Shown: in pieces, positions 16,962 through 25,616 of the stretch
Numbering within the stretch: position 1 is the first letter of the stretch
How the letters are laid out: each line of letters opens with the position of its first letter
Source of the DNA: Alistipes sp.
GTDB taxonomy: Bacteria > Bacillota > Clostridia > Oscillospirales > Ruminococcaceae
Assembly: GCA_023667265.1 (NCBI GenBank)
Contig: JAMPAJ010000001.1
Coordinates: 58,059-122,058 of the forward strand
Direction: 5' to 3'
DNA: 64,000 nt
Translations under genes and position numbers: made by a program
Notes under the pieces: model-generated
The model's input: the letters and a program-made list of their open reading frames with translations, nothing else
The model's database searches: none
Told to the model about the DNA's origin: nothing

Positions 16962-17746
16962 TGAACCCGGATAGTCATATGCCGGACAAGCTCTTTTCGG
17001 CGAAGCTTGCCGACCTGGCAAGGCGCTGCGAAAGAGAATGCTGCGGAGTTTTTTCACACTTTCTTGACGAAAGACAATGCGCCGAGGCGGAGCTTTGGTG
17101 CAGACAATCTCCGGAGCTTTCCGGAGGCGGGCTGAAATACGGATTTTTCGGCGGATTTTCCGACGCAAGGAGAAGGATGCTGGGAATCTACCCGGACTAT
17201 TTCTCTGACTGCATTGAAGAAAGCGTGCCTATAAAATGCCTGACCTTTACCTTCCGGCAGGAGGACAAGCTGAGCCACCGGGATTTTCTCGGCTCATTCA
17301 TGGCGCTGCAGCTGAAAAGAGAAACCGTGGGCGATATTGCCGTTGCCCGGGGTATGGCGCAGGCGGCGGTTACGGACGTTGCCGCAAGAGATATTGCGTC
17401 GGGCATTACGAAGATCGGCAGAGTCGGCGTGAAGGTGACCGGTAGCCGCCCCTTTGAGCTTACGCTGGAGGGAACGGCTGAATTCAAGGAAACAGGCGGA
17501 ACAGTGGCGTCTATGCGGCTTGACTGCGTAGTTGCCATTGCCGCGAATATAAGCCGTGAAAAAGCGGCGCTGCTCATACGGAGCGAAAAAATAAATGTGA
17601 ATCATTTTACCGTGACCTCGGTGTCCCATGAGCTTAAAGAGGGCGATGTCCTCTCCGTCCGTGGCTGCGGCAGATTTCTGATTTCGGGTATTAACGGTGT
17701 GACAAAGAAAAACCGTATACACATAATTCTGAAAAAATATATTTAG
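16961..17746 (+). CDS. YlmH-like S4-domain RNA-binding protein
   Basis: This 261-residue protein has the YlmH architecture. An N-terminal domain includes PIKCLTFTFRQEDKLSHRDFLGSFMALQLKRE. A C-terminal S4 domain (about 180-261) ends in VLSVRGCGRFLI and a basic KKNRIHIILKKYI tail. YlmH proteins bind ribosomal RNA or peptidyl-tRNA-carrying large subunits and act in ribosome rescue in Bacillus, although the gene always sits among division genes. It overlaps sepF upstream, and divIVA follows with 11 bases between the stop and the preferred start. Confidence 0.88.
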   Translation: MNPDSHMPDKLFSAKLADLARRCERECCGVFSHFLDERQCAEAELWCRQSPELSGGGLKYGFFGGFSDARRRMLGIYPDYFSDCIEESVPIKCLTFTFRQEDKLSHRDFLGSFMALQLKRETVGDIAVARGMAQAAVTDVAARDIASGITKIGRVGVKVTGSRPFELTLEGTAEFKETGGTVASMRLDCVVAIAANISREKAALLIRSEKINVNHFTVTSVSHELKEGDVLSVRGCGRFLISGINGVTKKNRIHIILKKYI

Positions 17747-17757
17747 AGGTGAATATT

Positions 17758-18306
17758 ATGATTACTTCAAGAGATGTAAGAAATAAAAGATTTGAAAAGG
17801 CTGCTTTCGGCTATAAGCAGGAGGAGATCGACGAATTTCTCTCTCAGCTGGAGGCGGAGCTTGACGAAATGGAAAAAGACCGCATCGAAGCCAACAATAA
17901 GATCCAGATACTTGCCGACAAGGTAAGAGAGTACATGAAGGACGAGGACGCTCTCAAGGACGCTCTTCTTGGCGCGCAGAAGCAGGGTCATCAGGTTATA
18001 AACGAGGCTACCGCAAAGGCTGAGGAGATCATCGGCGCTGCGCAGGCAAAGGCTGCCGAGCTGGAGGATGAGGCTGTTCGTCAGCACGCCGAGGCTATGG
18101 AGAAGAACAGACTTGAGATCGCAAAGGAGAAGGACGCTCTCACAGACGCACGCCGCCAGGTCGCAGAGTTCAAGAAGAGCCTTTTCGAGATGTACAAGTC
18201 GCATCTGGAGCTCATTTCCTCTATGCCCGAGGAATACGAGGATGATTTTGATATGACAGAGACGGCTGAAGAAATTGCCGCTGCTGTTGCTGCAAGCAAC
18301 GAATAA
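17758..18306 (+). CDS. divIVA: DivIVA family cell-pole/septum protein
   Basis: DivIVA senses negatively curved membrane and recruits division and pole proteins. GTG at 17749 could extend the frame, but ATG at 17758 lies 8 bases after AGAGG and gives the normal start MITSRDVRNKRFEKAAFGY with the membrane-binding FGYKQEEIDEFL segment. Residues about 30-60 and 70-150 are long coiled coils. The acidic C-terminal tail (EEYEDDFDMTETAEEI) is typical of variable family ends. A GC-rich hairpin (GCCCGGCAAGCTCCGGGC, about 18314-18331) without a T-run separates it from ileS. Confidence 0.93.
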   Translation: MITSRDVRNKRFEKAAFGYKQEEIDEFLSQLEAELDEMEKDRIEANNKIQILADKVREYMKDEDALKDALLGAQKQGHQVINEATAKAEEIIGAAQAKAAELEDEAVRQHAEAMEKNRLEIAKEKDALTDARRQVAEFKKSLFEMYKSHLELISSMPEEYEDDFDMTETAEEIAAAVAASNE

Positions 18307-18355
18307 TAATTAAGCCCGGCAAGCTCCGGGCGTGTTCAAAGGAATGATGGAATAA

Positions 18356-21127
18356 ATGGCACAGGATTACAATGCAACTCTGAACCTTCCCAAGACAGAC
18401 TTTCCCATGCGCGGAAATCTGCCTAAGAGAGAGCCGGAAACTCTCGAAAAATGGGAAAACGAAAGACTTTATTATAAGATGATGGAGAAGAATGAGGGTA
18501 AGCCTACATTTATTCTCCACGACGGCCCTCCTTACGCAAACGGTGAGATCCACCTCGGTACGGCTCTTAACAAGACGCTGAAGGACTTTATCGTCAAGTA
18601 CAAGAATATGAGCGGCTTTAAGTCGCCCTATGTTCCCGGCTGGGACACTCATGGACTGCCTATCGAGCTAAAGGCAATGAAGTCCATCGGCGTGGAGAAC
18701 GGCGCGATCCCTCCGGTAGAGCTGAGAAAACACTGCCACGATTTCGCTATGTCTCACGTACAGAACCAGATGAAGCAGTTCAAGAGACTCGGCACGCTTG
18801 GCGATTACGACTATCCCTATCTTACTCTCCGCCCGGCATATGAGGCGCGTCAGGTCGAGGTTTTCGGCGAAATGGCGAAGAGAGGCTATATGTACAAGGG
18901 TCTGAAGCCGGTTTACTGGTGTCCGGACTGTAATACGGCGCTTGCCGAGGCTGAGATCGAGTACTCAAACGACCCCTGCTACTCAATTTACGTAAAGTTC
19001 AACGTGACCGACGACAAGGGAATGTTCACAAAGCTCGGACTTGACCTTTCAAATATCTACTTCGTTATCTGGACTACAACTACATGGACTATCCCCGGAA
19101 ACCTCGCTATCTGCCTTGGTCCGGAGTATAACTATACGCTTGTTCACGCTAACGGCGAGTACTACGTAATGGCGGAGGAGCTTGTTGCCGCAACAATGGA
19201 GACAGCAGGCATAACCGACTATACGACCGAGCACATCTTCACAGGCGCGGAGCTGGAGGGAATGAAAACAAAGCATCCTCTCTATGACAGATCATCGCCC
19301 ATTATCGTCGGCGACCATGTAACTCTCGAGAGCGGTACAGGATGCGTTCATACTGCTCCCGGCTACGGTGTTGAGGACTTTGAGGTCTGCAAGAATTACG
19401 ACGATATCGGCATCATCGTATGCGTTGACGCAAAGGGAAAGCAGACTGCCGAGGCAGGCGAGTTCGAGGGAATGGATACAGACCAGGCAAATAAGGCTAT
19501 CGCTGCAAAGCTTGTCGAGGTCGGAGCGATGCTGGCAACTCAGAAGATCGTTCACCAGTATCCTCACTGCTGGAGATGCAACAACCCCATCATCTATCGC
19601 GCAACTGAACAGTGGTTCTGCTCTGTAAACGGCTTCAAGGACGAGGCAATAAAGGCTATCGAGGACGTTCAGTGGATCCCTGAATGGGGCGAGGACAGGA
19701 TCAAGGGCATGGTAAGAGACCGTTCCGACTGGTGTATCAGCCGTCAGAGAACATGGGGCGTGCCGATACCTGTAGTTTACTGTAAGGACTGCGGAAAGCC
19801 GATCTATAACGACGAGACTATCAGGGCTATCGCCGACCTTTTCCGCAAGGAAGGCTCGGATTCCTGGTGGATAAGAGAGCCTGAGGAGTTTATCCCCGAC
19901 ACTGTGAAGTGTGAGTGCGGCTGCGGCAGGTTTACCAAGGAATATGACATCATGGACGTATGGTTCGACAGCGGCGTTTCACATACTGCCGTTATGGACG
20001 ATTTTGACGCCCTGACATGGCCTGCCGACCTCTATCTTGAGGGCGCGGATCAGTACAGAGGCTGGTTCCAGTCGTCGCTTCTTACATCCGTAGTATACAA
20101 GGGAACTGCACCCTACAAGGCTGTCTGCACCCACGGCTGGGTAGTTGACGGCGAGGGCAAGGTCATGCACAAGTCCCTCGGCAACGGAATTGATCCCCAC
20201 GAGATCACCGACCAGTACGGTGCGGATATCCTCAGACTGTGGGTCGCTTCTTCCGATTATCACAGCGACATCAGGATCTCAAAGACCATTATCGGACAGC
20301 TTTCTGATGCCTACAAGAAAATCAGAAATACTGCAAGATATATCCTGGGCAACCTGGGCAACGGCGCAGGCTTTGACCCGGATAAGGACTGCGTTTCATA
20401 CGATAAGCTGACAGAGCTTGACAAGTGGGCTATGATGAAGCTTGACGCTCTCATGGACACTGTCAGGGAGGGCTACGAAAAGTACGACTTCCACATCGCT
20501 TTCCACGCTATCCACAACTTCTGCGTTGTTGATATGTCCAACTTCTACCTTGACATCATCAAGGACAGACTCTACTGCGAAAAGGAAGCTTCTGAGGCAA
20601 GACGTGCCGCACAGACTGTTATGTACAGGATACTCAGCGCGCTGACACGGCTTATGGCTCCTATCATTTCCTTTACAGCAGAGGAGATATGGCAGTTTAT
20701 GCCTCACGGCTCCGAGGACGACACACAGAGCGTTTTCCTGAATCAGATGCCCGAAAAGTCAGGTATCGGGTTCAGCGGCGAGTTTGCTGCAAAGTGGGAA
20801 TTTATCTATAATGTCCGTGAGAACGTAAATAAGGTTCTTGAAGAGGCAAGAAACGCTAAGGTTCTTGGTAAGTCACTTGAAGCTAAGGTAATCATCAAGG
20901 CGGCGGACGGCGACTATGACCGCTTTGCAGCAATGGCTGACCAGCTCAAGGAAATACTTATCGTTTCCGACGTAGCAGTTGAAAAGGCAGAGGGCGAGAC
21001 CTCCTTCGCTGTTGAGAAGGCAGAGGGCGGTAAGTGCGAGCGCTGCTGGTGCTACTCAAAGTATGTCGGCACAAACCACGATCACCCCGATCTCTGCGAG
21101 AGATGCGCAGTGGCTGTTGAAGTGTAA
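18356..21127 (+). CDS. ileS: Isoleucyl-tRNA synthetase
   Basis: This 923-residue class I enzyme charges tRNA-Ile. The HIGH box is HLGT at 66-69 (PPYANGEIHLGT) and the KMSKS box is KVMHKSLGN near residue 602. The editing CP1 domain is present (VIWTTTTWTIPGNLAI; GTGCVHTAPGYGVEDF). A C-terminal zinc site reads CERCWCYSKY...CERC. The gene follows divIVA by only 49 bases, too short for a T-box leader, so it is probably read through from the division operon. Confidence 0.97.
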   Translation: MAQDYNATLNLPKTDFPMRGNLPKREPETLEKWENERLYYKMMEKNEGKPTFILHDGPPYANGEIHLGTALNKTLKDFIVKYKNMSGFKSPYVPGWDTHGLPIELKAMKSIGVENGAIPPVELRKHCHDFAMSHVQNQMKQFKRLGTLGDYDYPYLTLRPAYEARQVEVFGEMAKRGYMYKGLKPVYWCPDCNTALAEAEIEYSNDPCYSIYVKFNVTDDKGMFTKLGLDLSNIYFVIWTTTTWTIPGNLAICLGPEYNYTLVHANGEYYVMAEELVAATMETAGITDYTTEHIFTGAELEGMKTKHPLYDRSSPIIVGDHVTLESGTGCVHTAPGYGVEDFEVCKNYDDIGIIVCVDAKGKQTAEAGEFEGMDTDQANKAIAAKLVEVGAMLATQKIVHQYPHCWRCNNPIIYRATEQWFCSVNGFKDEAIKAIEDVQWIPEWGEDRIKGMVRDRSDWCISRQRTWGVPIPVVYCKDCGKPIYNDETIRAIADLFRKEGSDSWWIREPEEFIPDTVKCECGCGRFTKEYDIMDVWFDSGVSHTAVMDDFDALTWPADLYLEGADQYRGWFQSSLLTSVVYKGTAPYKAVCTHGWVVDGEGKVMHKSLGNGIDPHEITDQYGADILRLWVASSDYHSDIRISKTIIGQLSDAYKKIRNTARYILGNLGNGAGFDPDKDCVSYDKLTELDKWAMMKLDALMDTVREGYEKYDFHIAFHAIHNFCVVDMSNFYLDIIKDRLYCEKEASEARRAAQTVMYRILSALTRLMAPIISFTAEEIWQFMPHGSEDDTQSVFLNQMPEKSGIGFSGEFAAKWEFIYNVRENVNKVLEEARNAKVLGKSLEAKVIIKAADGDYDRFAAMADQLKEILIVSDVAVEKAEGETSFAVEKAEGGKCERCWCYSKYVGTNHDHPDLCERCAVAVEV

Positions 21128-21136
21128 TCATTTAAT

Positions 21137-21180
21137 TTGCCTGCTGTTACAGGAGTCTTTGCTAACGGCAGGCAAGTTTT
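21137..21180 (+). terminator. Stem-loop between ileS and lspA, weak terminator or processing site
   Basis: A 13-bp stem, TTGCCTGCTGTTA with TAACGGCAGGCAA (one G-U pair), is followed by only GTTTTGCG. With lspA starting 17 bases later, partial read-through is likely. Confidence 0.5.
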
Positions 21181-21196
21181 GCGTTAAGGAGAAAAT

Positions 21197-21712
21197 ATGA
21201 CCATAATTTTAATAGCGGCAATTTTCCTTTTCGTGGGAGCAGACCAGCTTGTGAAATACTGGGCTGTTCACACGCTCCAGCCAAAGGGCAGCATGGATTT
21301 CATCCACTTCGGAGATTTCGAGATACTCGACCTGACATATCTTGAAAACAGAGGCGCGATCTTCGGCAGTATGGCGGGAAAACGCTGGTTTCTCGTCGGC
21401 TTCACCTCGCTGGTTATCGCGGCGGCTGTCGTTTATATGTTCATGTCCTTGAAAAAGTCGAAATTCCTTTCCTTTTCTGTCATGCTCTTTGCAGCCGGAG
21501 GGATCGGTAATCTCATTGACCGTATAAGGCTGGGCTATGTGGTGGATATGTTCGAGGTGCGGCTGTTCCATTTTGCCATTTTTAACGTGGCGGATATCTG
21601 CGTGACCTGCGCATTTGCAATGGTTCTCATTTATGTGATCTTCATAGAGCCCAGGCAGGAAAAGGCGAAAAAGGCGGCTGCGGCTTCCGGGGAGGCTTCG
21701 GCGGATGAGTGA
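21197..21712 (+). CDS. lspA: Lipoprotein signal peptidase II
   Basis: LspA removes signal peptides from diacylglyceryl-modified prolipoproteins. Four membrane helices are visible. The catalytic aspartates lie in GGIGNLIDRI and FNVADICV, matching the NxxD and ADxxI/V motifs. The length of 171 residues is normal, with a short Lys/Ala-rich C-terminal extension. The 3' end overlaps the rluD-like gene by 8 bases. Candidate client lipoproteins in the window include the oligopeptide-binding protein at 27736 and perhaps the peptidase at 26679. Confidence 0.95.
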   Translation: MTIILIAAIFLFVGADQLVKYWAVHTLQPKGSMDFIHFGDFEILDLTYLENRGAIFGSMAGKRWFLVGFTSLVIAAAVVYMFMSLKKSKFLSFSVMLFAAGGIGNLIDRIRLGYVVDMFEVRLFHFAIFNVADICVTCAFAMVLIYVIFIEPRQEKAKKAAAASGEASADE

Positions 21713-22613
21713 GATTATTGATCTGTACGCCGAAACGCCGGGAATAAGGATAGACAAATTTGTCGCAGAAAATCAGGACGCTCTTACCCGTTCGGCAGTT
21801 CAGGGGCTTCTGGAGCAGGGAAGAATCCTCGTTAACGGAAAGACCGTCAACAAGAATTACAAGCTGAGAAGCGGCGACCGGATAACGGTCGATATACCAG
21901 AGGCGCATCCGATGGACGCTGTCCCGGAGAATATTCCCCTTGATATTGTCTATGAGGACGACGATCTGCTTGTGGTGAACAAGCCCAAGGGAATGGTAGT
22001 CCACCCGGCTCACGGAAATTACTGCGGAACACTCGTAAACGCCCTGCTGTACCACTGCGGAGACAGTCTTTCAGGAATAAACGGAGTGATACGTCCGGGC
22101 ATCGTCCACAGGATCGACAAAAACACCGGAGGACTTCTTATAGTTGCGAAAAACGACAAGGCTCACCTGCACCTTGCGGAGCAGATAAAGGCGCACAGCT
22201 TTACCAGGGAATACGAGGCGATAGCTTCCGGATATTTCAGAGAAGCCGAGGGAACTATTGACGCGCCTGTCGGCAGGCATAAGACCGACAGGAAGAAAAT
22301 GTGCGTGACAACGGAAAATTCCCGGGGGGCGGTAACTCACTTCACTGTCATAAAGCAGTACGGCGGATATGCTCATCTACGGCTGCGGCTGGAGACAGGA
22401 CGGACTCATCAGATACGGGTTCACCTCGCCTACATCGGACACCCGGTGCTTGGAGACGACGTGTACGGAAAGCCGTATAGGGGTCTGGAGGGACAATGCC
22501 TTTTTGCGCGGAGGATCGGGTTTATTCATCCCTCTACCGGCGAATATCTGGAATTTGCGGCGGAGCTGCCGGAATGGTTTTCCGCTGTGATAAACAAATT
22601 GGAGAAGATGTGA
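21705..22613 (+). CDS. RluA/RluD-family pseudouridine synthase
   Basis: An N-terminal S4 RNA-binding domain (about residues 10-75, RIDKFVAEN... GRILVNGK) is followed by the RluA-type catalytic domain. The catalytic Asp is in GIVHRIDKNTGGLLIVAK, with later motifs TGRTHQIRVHLAYIGHPVLGDDVYG and FIHPSTGEYLEF. At 302 residues it matches RluD, which modifies helix 69 of 23S rRNA, and lspA-rluD adjacency is common in Firmicutes. The exact rRNA target is inferred from this context. Confidence 0.92.
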   Translation: MSEIIDLYAETPGIRIDKFVAENQDALTRSAVQGLLEQGRILVNGKTVNKNYKLRSGDRITVDIPEAHPMDAVPENIPLDIVYEDDDLLVVNKPKGMVVHPAHGNYCGTLVNALLYHCGDSLSGINGVIRPGIVHRIDKNTGGLLIVAKNDKAHLHLAEQIKAHSFTREYEAIASGYFREAEGTIDAPVGRHKTDRKKMCVTTENSRGAVTHFTVIKQYGGYAHLRLRLETGRTHQIRVHLAYIGHPVLGDDVYGKPYRGLEGQCLFARRIGFIHPSTGEYLEFAAELPEWFSAVINKLEKM

Positions 22614-22620
22614 TACGGCT

Positions 22621-23466
22621 ATGGATATAGAAAAAATCATTCTTTTAAGTGACATGGACGGAACTCTTCTCACTTCTAAGAAAACAATAAGCGGCGAGGA
22701 CATGGCTGCCATTGAAAAATTTATCGATATGGGCGGAAAATTCACAGTGGCGACAGGCAGGACGATACAGTCCTTCCGTCAGTACCGCAGTATTCTGCCT
22801 CTTCATATGCCTGTTATAATGTACAACGGCGGAGGTATATACGACTACAGTCAGGAAAAGCTGCTCTGCAGCAGTCCGCTGCCTGCGGCAAGCCGGGAAA
22901 TGAGCATGGAGCTTCTGCGGCTTATGCCGGAAACCGGCGGCGAAGTGCTGACGGATAAGGGTACATACGTGTTCAGCAACACGGAATATCAGCAGCTCCA
23001 CACACGGCTCTGCGGCATTACGCCGGAGTACATGAGCCTGCCGGAAATTCCGGAGGGCGGCTGGCTTAAAGTCCTTTTCGCCCTTGCCCCGGAGGATATA
23101 CCACATTTGCAGCTTCTCACGGAGCAGCTCGGCTATACCGGAGAGGCAGATTTTGTCCGCTCCTCGGATATATTTCTGGAGATGCTGCCAAAGGGCGTAA
23201 GCAAAGGCTCGGCTCTTGCGGAATACCGGAAATTGGAGGGCATGGAGGACTTCACCTTTATCGCTGTCGGCGATTTCGACAACGATCTTGAAATGATACA
23301 GGCGGCTGACATAGGCGTGTGTCCTGCAAATGCCGAGGAATCGGTGAAAAACGCTGCGGATATTGTCCTGACACGCACCAACGACGAGGGTGCGCTGGCA
23401 GAGCTTATACAACGTATAACAGACAATTCATTGTCTTATACTAATAACCAATTAACCTACGGATAA
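22621..23466 (+). CDS. Cof-type HAD-IIB family phosphatase with repeat-derived C-terminus
   Basis: The HAD nucleophile motif DMDGTLL is near residue 11; motif II (TVATGRT) and the GDFDNDLEM motif near 218 are present, with a type IIB cap between. Such enzymes dephosphorylate small sugar or cofactor phosphates; the substrate is unknown. The last roughly 10 codons (YTNNQLTYG-stop) lie inside the left arm of the palindromic element at 23438-23597, so the native C-terminus has been replaced or extended by repeat sequence. The catalytic core is intact. It follows the rluD-like gene by 7 bases. Confidence 0.88.
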   Translation: MDIEKIILLSDMDGTLLTSKKTISGEDMAAIEKFIDMGGKFTVATGRTIQSFRQYRSILPLHMPVIMYNGGGIYDYSQEKLLCSSPLPAASREMSMELLRLMPETGGEVLTDKGTYVFSNTEYQQLHTRLCGITPEYMSLPEIPEGGWLKVLFALAPEDIPHLQLLTEQLGYTGEADFVRSSDIFLEMLPKGVSKGSALAEYRKLEGMEDFTFIAVGDFDNDLEMIQAADIGVCPANAEESVKNAADIVLTRTNDEGALAELIQRITDNSLSYTNNQLTYG

Positions 23467-23597
23467 ATCCGCCGTATATACTGCGCCTGCTCTGCGTCAA
23501 ACGCCCTTGACAGGCGACAGCCTGCCTGCGGTCGTTTTCCTTGATCAGTCACAGTCTATCCAACGGCTTTATCCATAGAACAATTGGTTATTAGTAT
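23438..23597. repeat. Palindromic MITE-like element A (160 bp)
   Basis: Perfect 16-bp terminal inverted repeats (ATACTAATAACCAATT at 23438-23453 and its reverse complement at 23582-23597) continue inward as an imperfect match for about 20 more bases (AACCTACGGATAAATCCGCC against GTTCTATGGATAAAGCCGTT). The core has CTGCGT... CCTTG... GCCTGCGG, related in order to element C at 42516. No open frame of note lies inside. It overlaps the 3' end of the HAD gene and precedes the transketolase ribosome site. No clear target duplication was seen. Confidence 0.8.
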
Positions 23598-23618
23598 TAA
23601 ATATAACGGAGGAAAAAA

Positions 23619-24461
23619 ATGGAAGCTTCAATGAAAAAGGAACTAATGAAAACAGCATGCAAAGTGAGAATGGGCGTTATTGAGGGAACATATAACGCAA
23701 AGTCCGGACATCCCGGCGGCTCACTTTCGATCAGCGACACGCTGACATATCTCTACTTCAACAAGATGAACGTTGATCCGAAAAATCCAGATGATGCTGA
23801 CAGAGACAGACTTGTTCTATCAAAGGGACATACCGCTCCGGCGCTTTATTCCGTTCTGGCGCAGAAGGGATATTTTCCGGAGGAGGAGCTGAAGTCTCTC
23901 CGTCACATCGGCGCGATGCTCCAGGGACATCCCTGCATCCACACTCCCGGCGTTGATATGTCAAGCGGTTCTCTTGGTCAGGGAATTTCCGCAGCGGCAG
24001 GTATGGCTCTTGCCGGAAAGCTTAACGGAAAGTCCTACAAGGTATACGCTGTCCTCGGCGACGGCGAGATCGAGGAGGGTCAGGTCTGGGAGGCTGCTAT
24101 GTTCAGCGCACATTACAAGCTGGACAACCTGGTGGCTATCGTTGACAACAACGGACTCCAGATAGACGGCCCTATCACAGAGGTCTGCTCGCCTGAGCCG
24201 ATCACAGATAAGTTTGCAGCGTTCGGCTGGCACGTTATCACAATGGACGCTCACGATTTCGACAGCATTGAAAAGGCGTTTGACGAAGCCGCAGCGGTTC
24301 AGGGAAAGCCTGTTGCGATAATTCAGAAGTCAACAAAGGGCAAGGGTGTGTCCTTTATGGAAAATCAGGTGGGCTGGCACGGAACAGCTCCCAATAAGGA
24401 ACAGTATGAACAGGCTATGGCAGAGCTTTCTGCGCAGCTTAATGCAATAGAGGAGGCGTAA
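23619..24461 (+). CDS. Transketolase, N-terminal (thiamine-diphosphate-binding) subunit
   Basis: The chain carries the TPP/Mg motif GDGEIEEGQVWEAAMF ... DNNGLQ, plus SGHPGGSLSISD and SKGHTAPALY. It is one half of a split transketolase moving two-carbon units in the pentose phosphate pathway. The start at 23619 follows GGAGG by 7 bases. The partner subunit begins 4 bases after the stop, so equal synthesis is expected. Split transketolases are common in Clostridia; this could in principle serve another 1-deoxy- or keto-sugar reaction, but the sequence favours transketolase. Confidence 0.93.
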   Translation: MEASMKKELMKTACKVRMGVIEGTYNAKSGHPGGSLSISDTLTYLYFNKMNVDPKNPDDADRDRLVLSKGHTAPALYSVLAQKGYFPEEELKSLRHIGAMLQGHPCIHTPGVDMSSGSLGQGISAAAGMALAGKLNGKSYKVYAVLGDGEIEEGQVWEAAMFSAHYKLDNLVAIVDNNGLQIDGPITEVCSPEPITDKFAAFGWHVITMDAHDFDSIEKAFDEAAAVQGKPVAIIQKSTKGKGVSFMENQVGWHGTAPNKEQYEQAMAELSAQLNAIEEA

Positions 24462-24465
24462 GAAT

Positions 24466-25410
24466 ATGTCAGAGGTAATGAAAAAAGCTACAAGAGAGAG
24501 CTACGGCGAGGCATTAAAGGAGCTTGCCGAGGAATATAAGGAGCTTGTCGTTCTGGACGCAGACCTTGCGGCAGCTACAAAGACAGGAATTTTCAAGAAG
24601 GCATATCCCGACCGCTTCTTCGACTGCGGTATTGCGGAGGCTAATATGATGGGTGTTGCGGCAGGTCTCGCTTCCTGCGGAAAGATTCCTTTCGCAAGCA
24701 CATTCGCAATGTTTGCGGCTGGAAGAGCATATGAGATCGTGAGAAACTCTATCGGCTATCCGCATCTGAATGTGAAGATAGGCGCAACTCATGCCGGAAT
24801 TTCCGTAGGCGAGGACGGCGCGACACATCAGTGCTGCGAGGATATCGCCCTTATGAGAACGATTCCCGGAATGACTATCATCAATCCCTGCGACGATGTT
24901 GAGGCTAAGGCTGCTGTAAGAGCAGCTCTGGACTTCAACGGCCCTGTATATATGCGTTTCGGCAGACTTGCCGCTCCTGTTATCAATGACAGAGAGACAT
25001 ATAAGTTCGAGCTCGGCAAGGGCGTTGTCCTGAAAGACGGCGGCGACGTGACGATTGTTGCAACAGGACTTATGGTCAACGAGGCTATGGAGGCTGCAAA
25101 GGCTCTCGAGGCTGAGGGAATTTCCGCAAGAGTGGTAAATATCCACACCATAAAGCCTCTGGACAAGGAGCTTATCTGCAAGTGTGCAAAGGAGACAGGT
25201 CTTATTGTTACGGCTGAGGAGCACAGCGTTATCGGCGGACTCGGCTCGGCTGTTGCTGAGGCGGTTACAGAGTGCTGTCCTGTTCCCGTTGTAAAAATCG
25301 GCGTAAACGACGAATACGGTCATTCCGGTCCTGCTGTAGAGCTGTTGAAGGAATTTGGACTGTCCGCGGAAAATATCGCTGAGACTGTCAGGACGGCTCT
25401 TAAAAAGTAA
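24466..25410 (+). CDS. Transketolase, C-terminal subunit
   Basis: This 314-residue chain carries the pyrimidine-binding domain (DCGIAEANMMGVAAGLA, with the glutamate that activates TPP) and the C-terminal transketolase domain (ATGLMVNEAMEAAKAL; TAEEHSVIGGLGSAVAE). It forms the heteromeric enzyme with the upstream subunit. It ends shortly before palindromic element B. Confidence 0.93.
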   Translation: MSEVMKKATRESYGEALKELAEEYKELVVLDADLAAATKTGIFKKAYPDRFFDCGIAEANMMGVAAGLASCGKIPFASTFAMFAAGRAYEIVRNSIGYPHLNVKIGATHAGISVGEDGATHQCCEDIALMRTIPGMTIINPCDDVEAKAAVRAALDFNGPVYMRFGRLAAPVINDRETYKFELGKGVVLKDGGDVTIVATGLMVNEAMEAAKALEAEGISARVVNIHTIKPLDKELICKCAKETGLIVTAEEHSVIGGLGSAVAEAVTECCPVPVVKIGVNDEYGHSGPAVELLKEFGLSAENIAETVRTALKK

Positions 25411-25458
25411 TAATACGTATCGGAGGCAGAAAAACGCTGCCTCCTGAGCTATGTGAAT

Positions 25459-25613
25459 AGACCTCCTCGGAAACTAAGGTGCGTCATATGGCTGAAGATT
25501 TTGTCGTATGGCAAGGCGGACGACGAAAGCGGACTGTCGTCCTCTGAGGAGGACAACGCAGCCATATGAAAAAATATTTGACATACGGTGTGCATTAGTT
25601 TCCGAGGAGGTCT
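25459..25613. repeat. Palindromic MITE-like element B (155 bp)
   Basis: Perfect 19-bp terminal inverted repeats (AGACCTCCTCGGAAACTAA at 25459-25477, reverse complement at 25595-25613) enclose a second nested inverted repeat (CATATGGCTG 25485-25494 / CAGCCATATG 25559-25568) and a third (GGACGAC / GTCGTCC at 25518-25542), so the whole can fold as a long branched hairpin. On the minus strand it contains GCTGCGTTG (25554-25562) and CCTTGCCATAC (25506-25516), both also found in element C. AGGAGG in its right arm (25605-25610) is the ribosome site of the following araC gene. Confidence 0.85.
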
Positions 25614-25616
25614 GAT

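Noticed and set aside
18307-18355. T-box riboswitch before ileS
   Set aside because: Only 49 bases separate divIVA and ileS; there is no T-box sequence and no room for the specifier loop.
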